From Parabacteroides sp. PFB2-10 (GTDB lineage: Bacteria > Bacteroidota > Bacteroidia > Bacteroidales > Tannerellaceae), in contig NZ_JARXWI010000002.1 of the NCBI RefSeq assembly GCF_029893085.1, positions 1-64,000 of the forward strand: a stretch of 64,000 bases of DNA. Reading direction: 5' to 3'. The translations under genes were made by a program, and so were the position numbers. The notes beneath the pieces were generated by a model. That model saw nothing but the letters and a program-made list of their open reading frames with translations, had not been told where the DNA came from and searched no databases. Below are positions 9,208 to 18,312 of the stretch, one piece after another. Within the stretch, counting starts at the first letter, position 1. Every line of letters begins with the position of its first letter.

Positions 9208-9235
9208 ACAAAAGAACGGATTTTTACCGATTAAA
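9208..9235. repeat. 28-bp direct repeat, copy 1 (left of rhuM)
   Basis: A 28-nt stretch beginning ACAAAAGAACGG and ending ACCGATTAAA recurs exactly at 10321-10348; the next seven bases match at five positions. It lies between the rhuM stop and the GT39-like start, in that gene's promoter region. See the finding on rhuM insertion. Confidence 0.9.
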
Positions 9236-9238
9236 GTC

Positions 9239-10279
9239 TTATACATTCGAATTTTCTTGCAAATTGGGCGCATCTCTATCCGTTTGAGATTTTAGTTCTC
9301 TAATCGCCCTGTCAAAGTCACTTTCATATTGTAGCATTTCTTTACGACGATATATTTCGAATTCGTGTGTTGCTTTTTCAATAGCCTGTTTGTGAGATAC
9401 TGTCCCTGTGTTATTAAGCAATGGGCGATTGCCAACCGATAGTACATCATCCAGTTTTACTATCCATTGCTGCATGGTCATAGTATGCTGTTCGATAGCT
9501 TGTAATTCGGCAAAGTCAAGATATTGAGAAACTAATAGGTTTAATATTTGTAATTCTTTCTCAGAAAGGTAGTTCTTAGCTATCTTAACATCATCACGGG
9601 TTATATAATTCCCTTTAAAATTAGTCATGCCTACCATTGGCTTTTCGGAATCAACCCTGTGATAGATTACCTCTGCGGCTGTATGTTGATGGGCGGCATA
9701 ATGCATTTTGTTCTGTATTGTAGCAAAGAACTGACGAGTTATATCGCTTCGCGGATCATAATCGATTGCTGTGGCATAAATGTCGGTAACTTGTTGGTAT
9801 AAGTTGCGTTCGCTTGAACGAATGTCCCTGACTCGTTGTAATAACTCGCGAAAATAGCGGTTCCCATTCCCTTTAAGGCGTTCATCGTCGATGGTAAATC
9901 CTTTTTGAATATATTCGTGTAGCCGCTGTGTTGCCCATTGCCGGAATCGGGTTGCTACCTGTGATTTAACCCGATAACCGACGGCGATAATCATATCTAA
10001 ATTATAATGCTCAATCTGTCTTTTTACAGATCGATTGCCTTCCTGACGAACTAACAAGAAATACTTGTGAGTTGCTCCCTTTGTCAATTCCCCCTCTTCT
10101 ATAATGCTGTTAATATGCAGGCTTATATTCTGTTGTGTAGTATCAAACAACATGGCAATCTGTTGTTGCGAAAGCCAAACATCTTTGCCGTCAAAGCGCA
10201 CATTAACGTTTGTAACGCCATTGTCATCCTGATACAGGATGAAATGGCTATTTACCGGTTGTGTGTTGTCGTCGTACAT
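9239..10279 (-). CDS. rhuM: RhuM family protein
   Basis: The 346-residue protein opens with an N-terminal DNA-binding-like region (WLSQQQIAMLFDTTQQNISL, residues 32-51). It continues with HYNLDMIIAVGYRVKS and FRQWATQRLHEYI, hallmarks of RhuM/virulence-associated proteins. RhuM genes are found in pathogenicity islands, phage-like and defence regions; the biochemical role is not established. It sits alone between two 28-bp direct repeats, inside an otherwise ordinary cell-envelope neighbourhood, which points to acquisition as a cassette. A conserved repeat 42 nt upstream may carry its promoter. Confidence 0.88.
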   Translation of the reverse strand: MYDDNTQPVNSHFILYQDDNGVTNVNVRFDGKDVWLSQQQIAMLFDTTQQNISLHINSIIEEGELTKGATHKYFLLVRQEGNRSVKRQIEHYNLDMIIAVGYRVKSQVATRFRQWATQRLHEYIQKGFTIDDERLKGNGNRYFRELLQRVRDIRSSERNLYQQVTDIYATAIDYDPRSDITRQFFATIQNKMHYAAHQHTAAEVIYHRVDSEKPMVGMTNFKGNYITRDDVKIAKNYLSEKELQILNLLVSQYLDFAELQAIEQHTMTMQQWIVKLDDVLSVGNRPLLNNTGTVSHKQAIEKATHEFEIYRRKEMLQYESDFDRAIRELKSQTDRDAPNLQENSNV

Positions 10280-10320
10280 ATGATATATTTTGAGTTAAGG
10301 GGTTATTTCCTTGCTGTTTT

Positions 10321-10348
10321 ACAAAAGAACGGATTTTTACCGATTAAA
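10321..10348. repeat. 28-bp direct repeat, copy 2 (right of rhuM)
   Basis: Exact partner of 9208-9235 in the same orientation, 42 nt upstream of the rhuM start and 32 nt beyond the stop of the beta-propeller gene. Confidence 0.9.
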
Positions 10349-10379
10349 ACCTTATTTCCACAGAAAAAAGTCATGCGTT

Positions 10380-11546
10380 CTACCGGGAAGGCTTTACCAA
10401 CATAACGACCGGATTGGCCTCTTCGTCTAAGTCGGCAGCGATTTCTTTTAATTTGCCTTGCAATTGGTCGTTTTCGTAATCCTCGACAAGCTGATGGGCG
10501 GCTAAGACTTGATAGGTTGCGATTTCGCCGCTAATCGCTTGTGACGTCAAATCTACCCATTGTTTTCTCTGGTAATCACCGTTGAGAATGCTATGATCGT
10601 ACAAGGCATTTTCCTGCTTGTCATACATCAATGTGCCTATGTCAAAACCTTTCCCTGTGGCAAAATTGAATACTTTCGTTACGGTTCTCATGAAATAATA
10701 GCGATCGGTAACGACCCCCATGGTCAGTAGTATTTCCGGATCCATCGTCTGAGTGGAAGGGGTTCTTACAATAAGGGGTACTAATTGATTCTCTTTGGAT
10801 AGATATTGATATATGGTGTCCGAAGATGTTTCTACAAATAGCCAATTATCGTAGTTGGGGATGATGGGAGGAATGGACGTGACAGCAAATCCATCTCCAT
10901 CCCTTACGCCTGGTGAATTGATTACCTTAAAAGGAATATAGATCTCCTGGGTGATATTTCCGTCTTGTTTTGAGATAATCGAATGGAAGGATTGATCGCC
11001 TCGCTCTTCCCCGTCTCTGTAATATCCGGAAATATCATAACAAATCAGATGATCCTTATCGTATGAGAAAATATCTAAATATGTAATGTCTTCAGTTCGT
11101 CCAAAACTTCGCTTGAAGTGACCTTGTAGATCGTATACGAAAATCTTATTCGTTGAAGAACAGTTGATAAACAATTCATCATTTTCTTCATCCAATACAA
11201 CTCCATTAATATAGGAATACTCCTCGCCGCTTTGTCCTTTCCGGTTTATTTTTCGTATGCCTTTCCCGGTTTGTCTGTCGAAAAGAAAAATATCTCCATC
11301 ATTGACCCAGTTTTTCACGACGATGATTTCTTTGCCGATAGCCATAACCGCGCCTTGGGTCAGAAATTCATCCGTGGTTTCCAATGCGAGATATTCCACC
11401 TCCATAAAATCCTGAAGAACCAGTTCCTTTTTCGGGTAATGAGTCGTTACGTCCACCGTGATAAGCTGATCGGCCGACTGAATGTTCTTTTTGCATCCTG
11501 CCGTCAATAAAGCGAGGATAAGAATAATAAGACTTGTCTTTTTCAT
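10380..11546 (-). CDS. 6-bladed beta-propeller lipoprotein
   Basis: The 388-residue protein has a lipoprotein signal (LALLTAGC, Cys at residue 18). The motif EVEYLALETTDEFLTQG and then repeated blades such as IFLFDRQTGKGIRKINRKGQ and IFVYDLQGHFKRSFG are typical of the Bacteroidetes 6-bladed beta-propeller family. These are secreted or outer-membrane proteins of unknown binding role. It is followed by rhuM. The upstream region to purF holds one copy of the 180-nt repeat element. No enzymatic residues are evident. Confidence 0.8.
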   Translation of the reverse strand: MKKTSLIILILALLTAGCKKNIQSADQLITVDVTTHYPKKELVLQDFMEVEYLALETTDEFLTQGAVMAIGKEIIVVKNWVNDGDIFLFDRQTGKGIRKINRKGQSGEEYSYINGVVLDEENDELFINCSSTNKIFVYDLQGHFKRSFGRTEDITYLDIFSYDKDHLICYDISGYYRDGEERGDQSFHSIISKQDGNITQEIYIPFKVINSPGVRDGDGFAVTSIPPIIPNYDNWLFVETSSDTIYQYLSKENQLVPLIVRTPSTQTMDPEILLTMGVVTDRYYFMRTVTKVFNFATGKGFDIGTLMYDKQENALYDHSILNGDYQRKQWVDLTSQAISGEIATYQVLAAHQLVEDYENDQLQGKLKEIAADLDEEANPVVMLVKPSR

Positions 11547-11658
11547 ATCTGTTGGAGATAGGGGGGTATCTTGTTTTCGACGACAAGTTGCGAATAAGCC
11601 GCTTAAAAAACAAACAAAAGCAAAAAATATATACTATGCCCTCTTAGTCGGAACGTAA

Positions 11659-11837
11659 ACAAATGTTAAATCGTTCGTTTTCGGCAAAACCCTCAATTTA
11701 CGATTTGTAATTTCGGCTCGACTTTGCGCGCAAAAAGGCGGGACTTCGGAGACAAACTCCCGGGAGAAACACTTTTTAACGTATGGATTTGTAAGTAAAA
11801 CGGCCGTTTTGCTTACAATCGCTATTTTAACATTTCG
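11659..11837 (+). repeat. Structured interspersed repeat, copy 1
   Basis: About 179 nt, bounded by AAATGTTAAA and its near inverse TTTTAACATTT. Internal landmarks shared with the copies at 21971, 42858 and 51771 are TTACGATTTGTAA, the palindrome CTCCCGGGAG, TTTTTAACGTATGG, and the hairpin GTAAGTAAAACGG/CCGTTTTGCTTAC. It fills most of the intergenic space between the divergent propeller gene and purF. Confidence 0.85.
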
Positions 11838-11902
11838 GGGTATCGAGGTACATCGATAAGGTATTACGATATAAATAATGCCGTATTTTATGAATTATTC
11901 CC

Positions 11903-11910
11903 TACCTTTG
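11903..11910 (+). promoter_or_regulatory. -7 box of purF
   Basis: TACCTTTG is a perfect TAnnTTTG. A transcript would start near 11917. This excludes the GTG at 11910 as the purF start and supports the ATG at 11940. Confidence 0.6.
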
Positions 11911-11939
11911 TGTTCGGAAACAAAACAAGACTGTTCAAC

Positions 11940-13844
11940 ATGGAAGAATTGAAGCATGAGTGCGGTGTGGCCATGGTCCGTTTACTGAAACCTTTGGAGT
12001 ATTATCACGAGAAGTATGGTACCTGGATGTATGGACTCAATAAGCTCTACCTGCTCATGGAGAAGCAGCACAACCGCGGACAGGAAGGCGCCGGTTTGGC
12101 CTGTGTGAAGCTGGAGGCAAATGCCGGTGAAGAATATATGTTTCGCGAACGTGCTATCGGCACAGGGGCTATCCCGGAAATATTTGCGGCAGTTCATAAC
12201 CATTACAAAGACTATACGGAAGAACAGTTGAACGATCCTCTTTTTGCCAAGACATATCTTCCTTTTGCCGGAGAGCTTTATATGGGGCATCTCCGTTACA
12301 GCACGACCGGCAAGTCGGGCATCTCTTATATCCATCCTTTCCTCAGACGCAACAACTGGCGCGCCAAGAACCTGGCCTTATGCGGCAACTTCAACCTGAC
12401 CAATGTCGAAAATGTCTTCGAGGAGATCACCTCTATCGGGCAACATCCGCGGCAATATTCGGATACCTATATTATGCTCGAGCAGATGGGGCACCGATTG
12501 GATCGCGAAGTGGAACGCTTGTATCAGCAAGGTGAAGCCGAAGGGTTGACCGGTATGGACATTACGCATGCGATTGAAGGGCGGATGGATATGTCGAATG
12601 TGTTGAAGCGTTGTGTGCCGGGCTGGGACGGAGGTTTTGTGATCTGCGGATTGACCGGTAGCGGCGAGTCGTTCAGCGTACGCGACCCCTGGGGTATACG
12701 CCCGGCCTTCTATTATGTGGATGATGAGATCGTGGTGCTTGCATCGGAACGTCCGGTTATTCAGACGGTGATGAATGTGCAGTCTACGGAGGTGAATGAG
12801 CTCAAACGGGGCGAGTCGCTTATTGTCAACAAAGCAGGTGAGGTGCGGATGGCACAGATAGTCGAGCCGCACGCCAATAAGGCCTGCTCTTTTGAACGGA
12901 TCTATTTCTCCCGGGGCAGCGATGTCGATATCTATAAAGAGAGAAAGCGATTGGGGTATAACCTGGTCGATCCGATTTTGAAGGCGATCGATTACGATAT
13001 CGACCATACGGTCTTCTCTTTTATCCCCAACACGGCGGAAGTGGCCTATTTTGGTATGCAGGAGGGATTGGACGAGTACCTGAACAAGTTAAAGAAGGAG
13101 TGGATCGCCAATCATAGCCCTTTGTTGCAGGAGGAGGAATTGGAACACATTCTTTCTATGCGGGTGCGTACGGAGAAAGTGGCGATTAAAGATATTAAAC
13201 TGCGCACCTTCATTGCCGAAGGAAACAGCCGGAACGACCTGGCGGCGCATGTCTATGATATAACCTACGGAAGTCTTGAACCTTTTGTCGATAATCTGGT
13301 TGTAATAGATGATAGCATTGTGCGGGGAACGACCCTCCGGCAAAGCATTATCAGTATCCTGGATCGGTTGCACCCGAAGAAGATTATCATTGTCTCTTCC
13401 TCTCCCCAGGTGCGTTATCCCGATTATTATGGGATCGATATGTCGCGCATGAGCGAGTTTATCGCTTTCAAAGCGGCGATAGCCTTGTTGGAAGAAAGGG
13501 GACTGACGCAGGTGATAAAAGATGTATATCATAAAGCGAAGTTGCAGGATCGCCTGCCGACCCATGAAGTGGTGAATTATGTGAAAGAGATCTATGCGCC
13601 GTTTTCGGATGAAGAGATCTCGGCCAAGATGGTCGAACTGCTTACTCCGCCGGATGTGAAGGCGAGTATAGAGATTGTTTATCAGACATTGGAAGGGCTT
13701 CATACCTCCTGTCCCGATCATCCGGGCGATTGGTATTTCTCAGGCAACTATCCAACTCCCGGCGGTGCGATGCGGGTCAACAGGGCTTTTATCCAATTTA
13801 TGGAAGATGAGTATTTACATAGGAGTGTTCCTTTACATATTTGA
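11940..13844 (+). CDS. purF: Amidophosphoribosyltransferase, long Bacteroidetes form
   Basis: The protein couples glutamine hydrolysis to formation of phosphoribosylamine from PRPP, the first step of purine synthesis. The glutaminase nucleophile would be Cys8 in MEELKHECGVAMV, after removal of a seven-residue propeptide as in other PurF precursors. GHLRYSTTG and CGNFNLTN are class II glutaminase motifs. LVVIDDSIVRGTT (about residues 453-465) is the PRPP site. At 634 residues it is well above the usual 470-500, with inserted and C-terminal segments; a second ordinary PurF may exist elsewhere. The ATG at 11940 was chosen because the longer frame would start inside the -7 box. A terminator separates it from carAB. 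Confidence 0.82.
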   Translation: MEELKHECGVAMVRLLKPLEYYHEKYGTWMYGLNKLYLLMEKQHNRGQEGAGLACVKLEANAGEEYMFRERAIGTGAIPEIFAAVHNHYKDYTEEQLNDPLFAKTYLPFAGELYMGHLRYSTTGKSGISYIHPFLRRNNWRAKNLALCGNFNLTNVENVFEEITSIGQHPRQYSDTYIMLEQMGHRLDREVERLYQQGEAEGLTGMDITHAIEGRMDMSNVLKRCVPGWDGGFVICGLTGSGESFSVRDPWGIRPAFYYVDDEIVVLASERPVIQTVMNVQSTEVNELKRGESLIVNKAGEVRMAQIVEPHANKACSFERIYFSRGSDVDIYKERKRLGYNLVDPILKAIDYDIDHTVFSFIPNTAEVAYFGMQEGLDEYLNKLKKEWIANHSPLLQEEELEHILSMRVRTEKVAIKDIKLRTFIAEGNSRNDLAAHVYDITYGSLEPFVDNLVVIDDSIVRGTTLRQSIISILDRLHPKKIIIVSSSPQVRYPDYYGIDMSRMSEFIAFKAAIALLEERGLTQVIKDVYHKAKLQDRLPTHEVVNYVKEIYAPFSDEEISAKMVELLTPPDVKASIEIVYQTLEGLHTSCPDHPGDWYFSGNYPTPGGAMRVNRAFIQFMEDEYLHRSVPLHI

Positions 13845-13851
13845 TATTTAG

Positions 13852-13880
13852 AAAGACAAGTTAATCCTTGTCTTTTTTTT
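13852..13880 (+). terminator. Terminator after purF
   Basis: AAGACAAG and CTTGTCTT form an 8-bp stem with a short loop, followed by a run of T. It begins 8 nt past the purF stop. Confidence 0.75.
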
Positions 13881-13923
13881 GTGCATAATGATATTTAGTA
13901 GAGACTTTAACAAATAGAGAAAA

Positions 13924-16900
13924 ATGCAAAAAGACAAAGTAGCAACCCTCGTTTTAGATGATGGCAGTGTCTATCAAGGTTATTCTTTTGGGTATGAGGC
14001 TCCGGTGAGTGGAGAGGTAGTGTTTAATACGGCCATGACCGGATATCCGGAGAGTCTGACCGACCCTTCGTATGCCGGGCAGATGATTGTGTTGACCTAT
14101 CCATTGGTGGGCAACTACGGTGTGCCTCCGCGAACCTTTGGTGATAATGGCATCGCCACCCTGATGGAGAGCGAAAAGATACATGCGCAAGCGATTATTA
14201 TAAGTGATTACAGTCATGACTTCAGCCACTGGAACGCGGTGGAGAGCCTGGGTGATTGGCTGAAAGCGGAGAAGGTGCCGGGTATCTATGGCATCGACAC
14301 CCGTGCGTTGACGAAGAAGCTGCGGGAAAGCGGAGTGATGAAAGGATGGATCTGCCCCTCTCAATCCCCCCCAAAGGGGGAAGCCGTTCCCCCTTTGGGG
14401 GAATTGAAGGGGGCTGCCTACGGCGACATCAACTACGTTGATCAGGTTTCTACTAAAGAGGTGATAACCTATAATGAAGGCCCGGGAAAGAAGCGGGTGG
14501 TATTGGTTGATTGCGGGGTGAAGCATAATATCATCCGCAGCTTAGTCAACCGCGATGTGACGGTCGTGCGTGTGCCTTGGAACTATGACTTTAACCAACT
14601 GGAATGGGATGGTCTGTTTCTGAGTAACGGGCCGGGCGATCCGGATACCTGTTCGGAAGCGGTCGACAACATACGCAAAGCACTGGAAGGCAATAAGCCG
14701 ATCTGCGGTATCTGCATGGGAAACCAATTGTTGGCAAAAGCCGGTGGCGCTTCTATCTTTAAGCTGAAGTATGGCCATCGCAGTCATAACCAACCGGTGC
14801 GGATGGTAGGCACGAACCGTTGTTTTGTAACATCGCAGAATCATGGGTATGCTGTGGATAACGACACCTTGGGCAACGATTGGGAACCGCTCTTTGTTAA
14901 TATGAATGACGGGACCAATGAGGGAATCCGACACAAGACCAAACCTTTCTTCTCTTCCCAGTTCCATCCCGAAGCCTGTAGCGGCCCGACAGATACGGAG
15001 TTTATATTCGACTTGTTTGTTGACTCTCTGCAAACCGGGGAATTGATAATTGATAATGGAGAATTGATAACGAATAATTATCCATTATCAACTATCCATT
15101 ATCCATTAAAGAAAGTTTTGGTTTTGGGTTCCGGTGCTTTGAAGATCGGGGAGGCGGGAGAGTTCGACTATTCCGGTTCGCAGGCATTGAAGGCGCTTCG
15201 CGAAGAAGGAATCGAAACGATCCTGATCAATCCCAATATTGCCACGGTACAAACCTCGGAAGGGGTGGCCGACCGGGTTTACTTCCTGCCGGTGACGCCC
15301 TACTTCGTAGAGAAGGTGATCGAAAAGGAACGGCCGGAAGGTGTCTTATTGGCATTCGGTGGACAGACGGCATTGAACTGTGGGGTGGCTCTTTATCAGA
15401 ATGGAGTATTTGAAAAATATAAGGTACAAGTATTGGGAACACCGGTGCAGGCTATTATCGATACGGAAGACCGTGAGCTTTTTGTCCGCAAACTGGATGA
15501 GATCGGTGTGAAGACCATCAAAAGTGAAGCGGTAGAAAACATAGAAGATGCCCGCCGGGCTGCCAATGAACTGGGCTATCCGGTGATTATCCGCGCGGCA
15601 TACGCCCTGGGAGGTCTTGGCTCGGGCTTCTGTGATACGGAGGAAGAGCTGGATGTACTGGCGGAAAAAGCATTCTCTTTCTCTCCACAGGTATTGGTAG
15701 AGAAGAGCCTGAAGGGTTGGAAAGAGGTGGAATATGAGGTGGTACGCGACCGGTTCGATAACTGCATCACGGTGTGTAATATGGAAAACTTCGACCCGCT
15801 GGGTATCCATACGGGAGAAAGTATTGTAATTGCCCCTTCGCAAACCTTGTCGAATACCGATTACCATAAGCTGCGCGAACTGGCGATCAAGATTATCCGC
15901 CATATCGGTATCGTGGGAGAATGTAATGTGCAGTATGCCTACGACCCGGAAAGCGAGGACTATCGGGTGATCGAGGTGAATGCCCGCTTAAGTCGTTCGT
16001 CGGCGTTGGCCTCGAAAGCGACCGGTTATCCATTGGCTTTTGTGGCGGCTAAGTTAGGGTTGGGCTATGGATTGTTTGATTTGAAGAACTCGGTTACGAA
16101 GACAACGACTGCCTTCTTTGAACCGGCGCTCGACTATGTGGTGTGTAAGATACCACGTTGGGACCTGGGTAAGTTCCATGGTGTGGACCGTGAACTGGGC
16201 TCGAGCATGAAGTCGGTCGGCGAGGTGATGGCCATCGGGCGCACCTTTGAAGAGTCGCTTCAGAAAGGGTTGCGTATGATCGGACAGGGAATGCACGGCT
16301 TTGTGGAAAACAAAGAACTGGTCATTGATGATATCGACCGGGCCTTGCGCGAACCGACCGACCGGAGGATCTTTGTGATCAGCAAAGCTTTCCGTGCCGG
16401 ATACACCATCGATCAGATCCATGACCTGACGAAGATCGACAAATGGTTCCTGCAAAAGCTGATGGGAATCATTGAAACGGCGGAAGAACTGGAAGCCTTC
16501 AAGCAACTGTCGGAGGTGCCCGATCTTTTACTTCGCCATGCCAAACAACAAGGCTTCTCCGATTTCCAGATCGGACGCGCTGTCTTCAAAGAAGAGACCG
16601 ATCCGGAAAAGGCAAGCCTGCGGGTGCGTCAGGAGAGAAAAAAGAGAGGAATACGGCCGGTTGTGAAGCAGATCGATACGCTGGCGGCTGAATATCCGGC
16701 GCAGACCAACTACCTCTATATGACTTATAGTGGGGAAGAAAACGATGTGAAATATCTGGGCGACCACCGTTCAATCGTTGTATTAGGTTCGGGCGCTTAC
16801 CGTATCGGCAGCTCGGTCGAGTTCGACTGGTGCGGAGTGCAGGCATTGAATACGATACGCAAGGAGGGATGGCGTTCGGTGATGATCAATTACAATCCGG

Positions 16901-18312
16901 AAACCGTATCGACCGACTACGATATGTGCGACCGCCTCTACTTCGATGAACTGACCTTCGAACGGGTAATGGACATCCATGAGTTGGAAAATCCGCACGG
17001 GGTGATCGTATCGACCGGCGGACAGATACCCAATAACCTGGCAATACGTTTAGACGAACAACAGGTGAATATCCTGGGAACCTCCGCTCAAAATATCGAT
17101 AACGCGGAGGACCGTGAGAAGTTCTCTGCCATGCTCGATCGCATAGGCGTGGATCAGCCCCGCTGGAAAGAATTATCTTCGATGGAGGATATCAATAGTT
17201 TTGTCGAAGAGGTTGGCTTTCCGGTATTAGTCAGACCGAGTTATGTGTTGAGTGGAGCCGCCATGAATGTTTGTTCTAACCCCGAAGAGTTGGAGCGATT
17301 CCTGCGATTGGCAGCCAATGTGAGCAAGAAGCATCCGGTGGTGGTCAGCCAGTTTATCGAAAACGCCAAGGAGATCGAGGTGGATGCGGTGGCTGACAGG
17401 GGCGACATTGTGATGTATGCCATCTCGGAACACATCGAATTTGCCGGGGTTCACTCCGGAGATGCCACCATACAGTTCCCGGCACAGAAGCTCTATGTAG
17501 AAACCGTGCGCCGGATCAAACGCATCAGTAAGCAGATCGCCCGCGAACTAAACATATCCGGTCCATTCAATATCCAGTACCTGGCCAAAGGGAACGAGAT
17601 CAAAGTGATTGAATGTAACCTGCGGGCATCGCGGAGCTTCCCGTTTGTGAGCAAGGTGTTGAAGATAAACTTCATCGAACTGGCTACGCGGATTATGCTC
17701 GGACTGCCGGTAGAGAAGCCGGCGAAGAATGAGTTCGACCTGGAGTATGTAGGGATCAAAGCCTCGCAGTTCTCCTTCAACCGCCTGCAAAAGGCCGACC
17801 CGGTGTTGGGTGTCGATATGGCTTCCACCGGTGAGGTGGGTTGCCTGGGTGATGATGTCTCGGAAGCGGTATTGACCAGTATGCTATCTGTCGGGCAACG
17901 CATCCCGGAAAAGAATATCCTTCTGTCGACCGGCTCGGCCAAACAGAAAGTATCTATGCTCGATGCCGCCAGGATGTTGAAGGCAAAAGGCTATAATATC
18001 TATGCGACCGGAGGAACCCATCGCTTCCTCGAAGAGAACGGTATCGTGAATACGAAGGTCTACTGGCCAAGCGAAGAAGGACATCCACAGGCCTTGGATC
18101 TGTTGCGTGAGAAGAAGATCGATATGGTAGTGAATATCCCGCGTGACCTGACCGCACGCGAATTGAGCAACGGATACCAGGTGCGCCGCGCCGCTATCGA
18201 CCTGAACGTGCCATTGATTACAAATGCCCGCCTGGCAAGCGCCTTTATCGAGGCGTTCTGCACATTGAGCCCGGAAGATATTCAGATCAAGAGTTGGCAG
18301 GAATATAAATAG
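13924..18312 (+). CDS. carAB: Fused carbamoyl-phosphate synthase, small plus large subunit
   Basis: One uninterrupted 1462-residue frame encodes both subunits that make carbamoyl phosphate from glutamine, bicarbonate and ATP for pyrimidines and arginine. Residues 1-370 are CarA with the glutaminase triad Cys264 (GICMGNQ), His348 and Glu350 (QFHPE). Residues 396-1462 are CarB from KKVLVLGSGALKIGEAG, with two ATP-grasp halves (second starts near VVLGSGAYRIGSS) and a C-terminal MGS-like domain (YATGGTHRFL). Residues 371-395 are a linker encoded by A+T-rich repeat-like DNA. CarB has no credible start of its own. Residues about 144-164 are encoded by a GC-rich palindrome. Most Bacteroidales have carA and carB as separate neighbours. 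Confidence 0.92.
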   Translation: MQKDKVATLVLDDGSVYQGYSFGYEAPVSGEVVFNTAMTGYPESLTDPSYAGQMIVLTYPLVGNYGVPPRTFGDNGIATLMESEKIHAQAIIISDYSHDFSHWNAVESLGDWLKAEKVPGIYGIDTRALTKKLRESGVMKGWICPSQSPPKGEAVPPLGELKGAAYGDINYVDQVSTKEVITYNEGPGKKRVVLVDCGVKHNIIRSLVNRDVTVVRVPWNYDFNQLEWDGLFLSNGPGDPDTCSEAVDNIRKALEGNKPICGICMGNQLLAKAGGASIFKLKYGHRSHNQPVRMVGTNRCFVTSQNHGYAVDNDTLGNDWEPLFVNMNDGTNEGIRHKTKPFFSSQFHPEACSGPTDTEFIFDLFVDSLQTGELIIDNGELITNNYPLSTIHYPLKKVLVLGSGALKIGEAGEFDYSGSQALKALREEGIETILINPNIATVQTSEGVADRVYFLPVTPYFVEKVIEKERPEGVLLAFGGQTALNCGVALYQNGVFEKYKVQVLGTPVQAIIDTEDRELFVRKLDEIGVKTIKSEAVENIEDARRAANELGYPVIIRAAYALGGLGSGFCDTEEELDVLAEKAFSFSPQVLVEKSLKGWKEVEYEVVRDRFDNCITVCNMENFDPLGIHTGESIVIAPSQTLSNTDYHKLRELAIKIIRHIGIVGECNVQYAYDPESEDYRVIEVNARLSRSSALASKATGYPLAFVAAKLGLGYGLFDLKNSVTKTTTAFFEPALDYVVCKIPRWDLGKFHGVDRELGSSMKSVGEVMAIGRTFEESLQKGLRMIGQGMHGFVENKELVIDDIDRALREPTDRRIFVISKAFRAGYTIDQIHDLTKIDKWFLQKLMGIIETAEELEAFKQLSEVPDLLLRHAKQQGFSDFQIGRAVFKEETDPEKASLRVRQERKKRGIRPVVKQIDTLAAEYPAQTNYLYMTYSGEENDVKYLGDHRSIVVLGSGAYRIGSSVEFDWCGVQALNTIRKEGWRSVMINYNPETVSTDYDMCDRLYFDELTFERVMDIHELENPHGVIVSTGGQIPNNLAIRLDEQQVNILGTSAQNIDNAEDREKFSAMLDRIGVDQPRWKELSSMEDINSFVEEVGFPVLVRPSYVLSGAAMNVCSNPEELERFLRLAANVSKKHPVVVSQFIENAKEIEVDAVADRGDIVMYAISEHIEFAGVHSGDATIQFPAQKLYVETVRRIKRISKQIARELNISGPFNIQYLAKGNEIKVIECNLRASRSFPFVSKVLKINFIELATRIMLGLPVEKPAKNEFDLEYVGIKASQFSFNRLQKADPVLGVDMASTGEVGCLGDDVSEAVLTSMLSVGQRIPEKNILLSTGSAKQKVSMLDAARMLKAKGYNIYATGGTHRFLEENGIVNTKVYWPSEEGHPQALDLLREKKIDMVVNIPRDLTARELSNGYQVRRAAIDLNVPLITNARLASAFIEAFCTLSPEDIQIKSWQEYK
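14354..14414. repeat. GC-rich palindromic element inside carA
   Basis: An imperfect but long inverted repeat: GCCCCTCTCAATCCC on the left pairs with GGGGGAATTGAAGGGGGC on the right around CCAAAGGGGG/CCCCCTTTGG and a four-base loop. It is translated as part of CarA (PSQSPPKGEAVPPLGELKG). It resembles the intergenic palindromes at 24176-24361 and 51703-51738, which also centre on CTCCCC(C)AAGGGGAG-like cores. Confidence 0.75.
15037..15107. repeat. A+T-rich inverted repeat forming the CarA-CarB linker
   Basis: The segment consists of GATAATGGA and ATTGATAA units on the left, mirrored by TTATCCATTATC and TATCCATTATCC on the right, an imperfect inverted repeat of the kind usually seen between genes. 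Here it is read in frame as ELIIDNGELITNNYPLST. Confidence 0.7.

Noticed and set aside
11910-11939. GTG at 11910 as the purF start
   Set aside because: It overlaps the -7 box TACCTTTG, so it would not be in the mRNA; MEELKHECGV at 11940 fits the family.
12378-13721. Long open frames on the minus strand opposite purF
   Set aside because: They are shadows of the purF codons; their proteins are rich in His, Arg and Ile with no recognisable domain.
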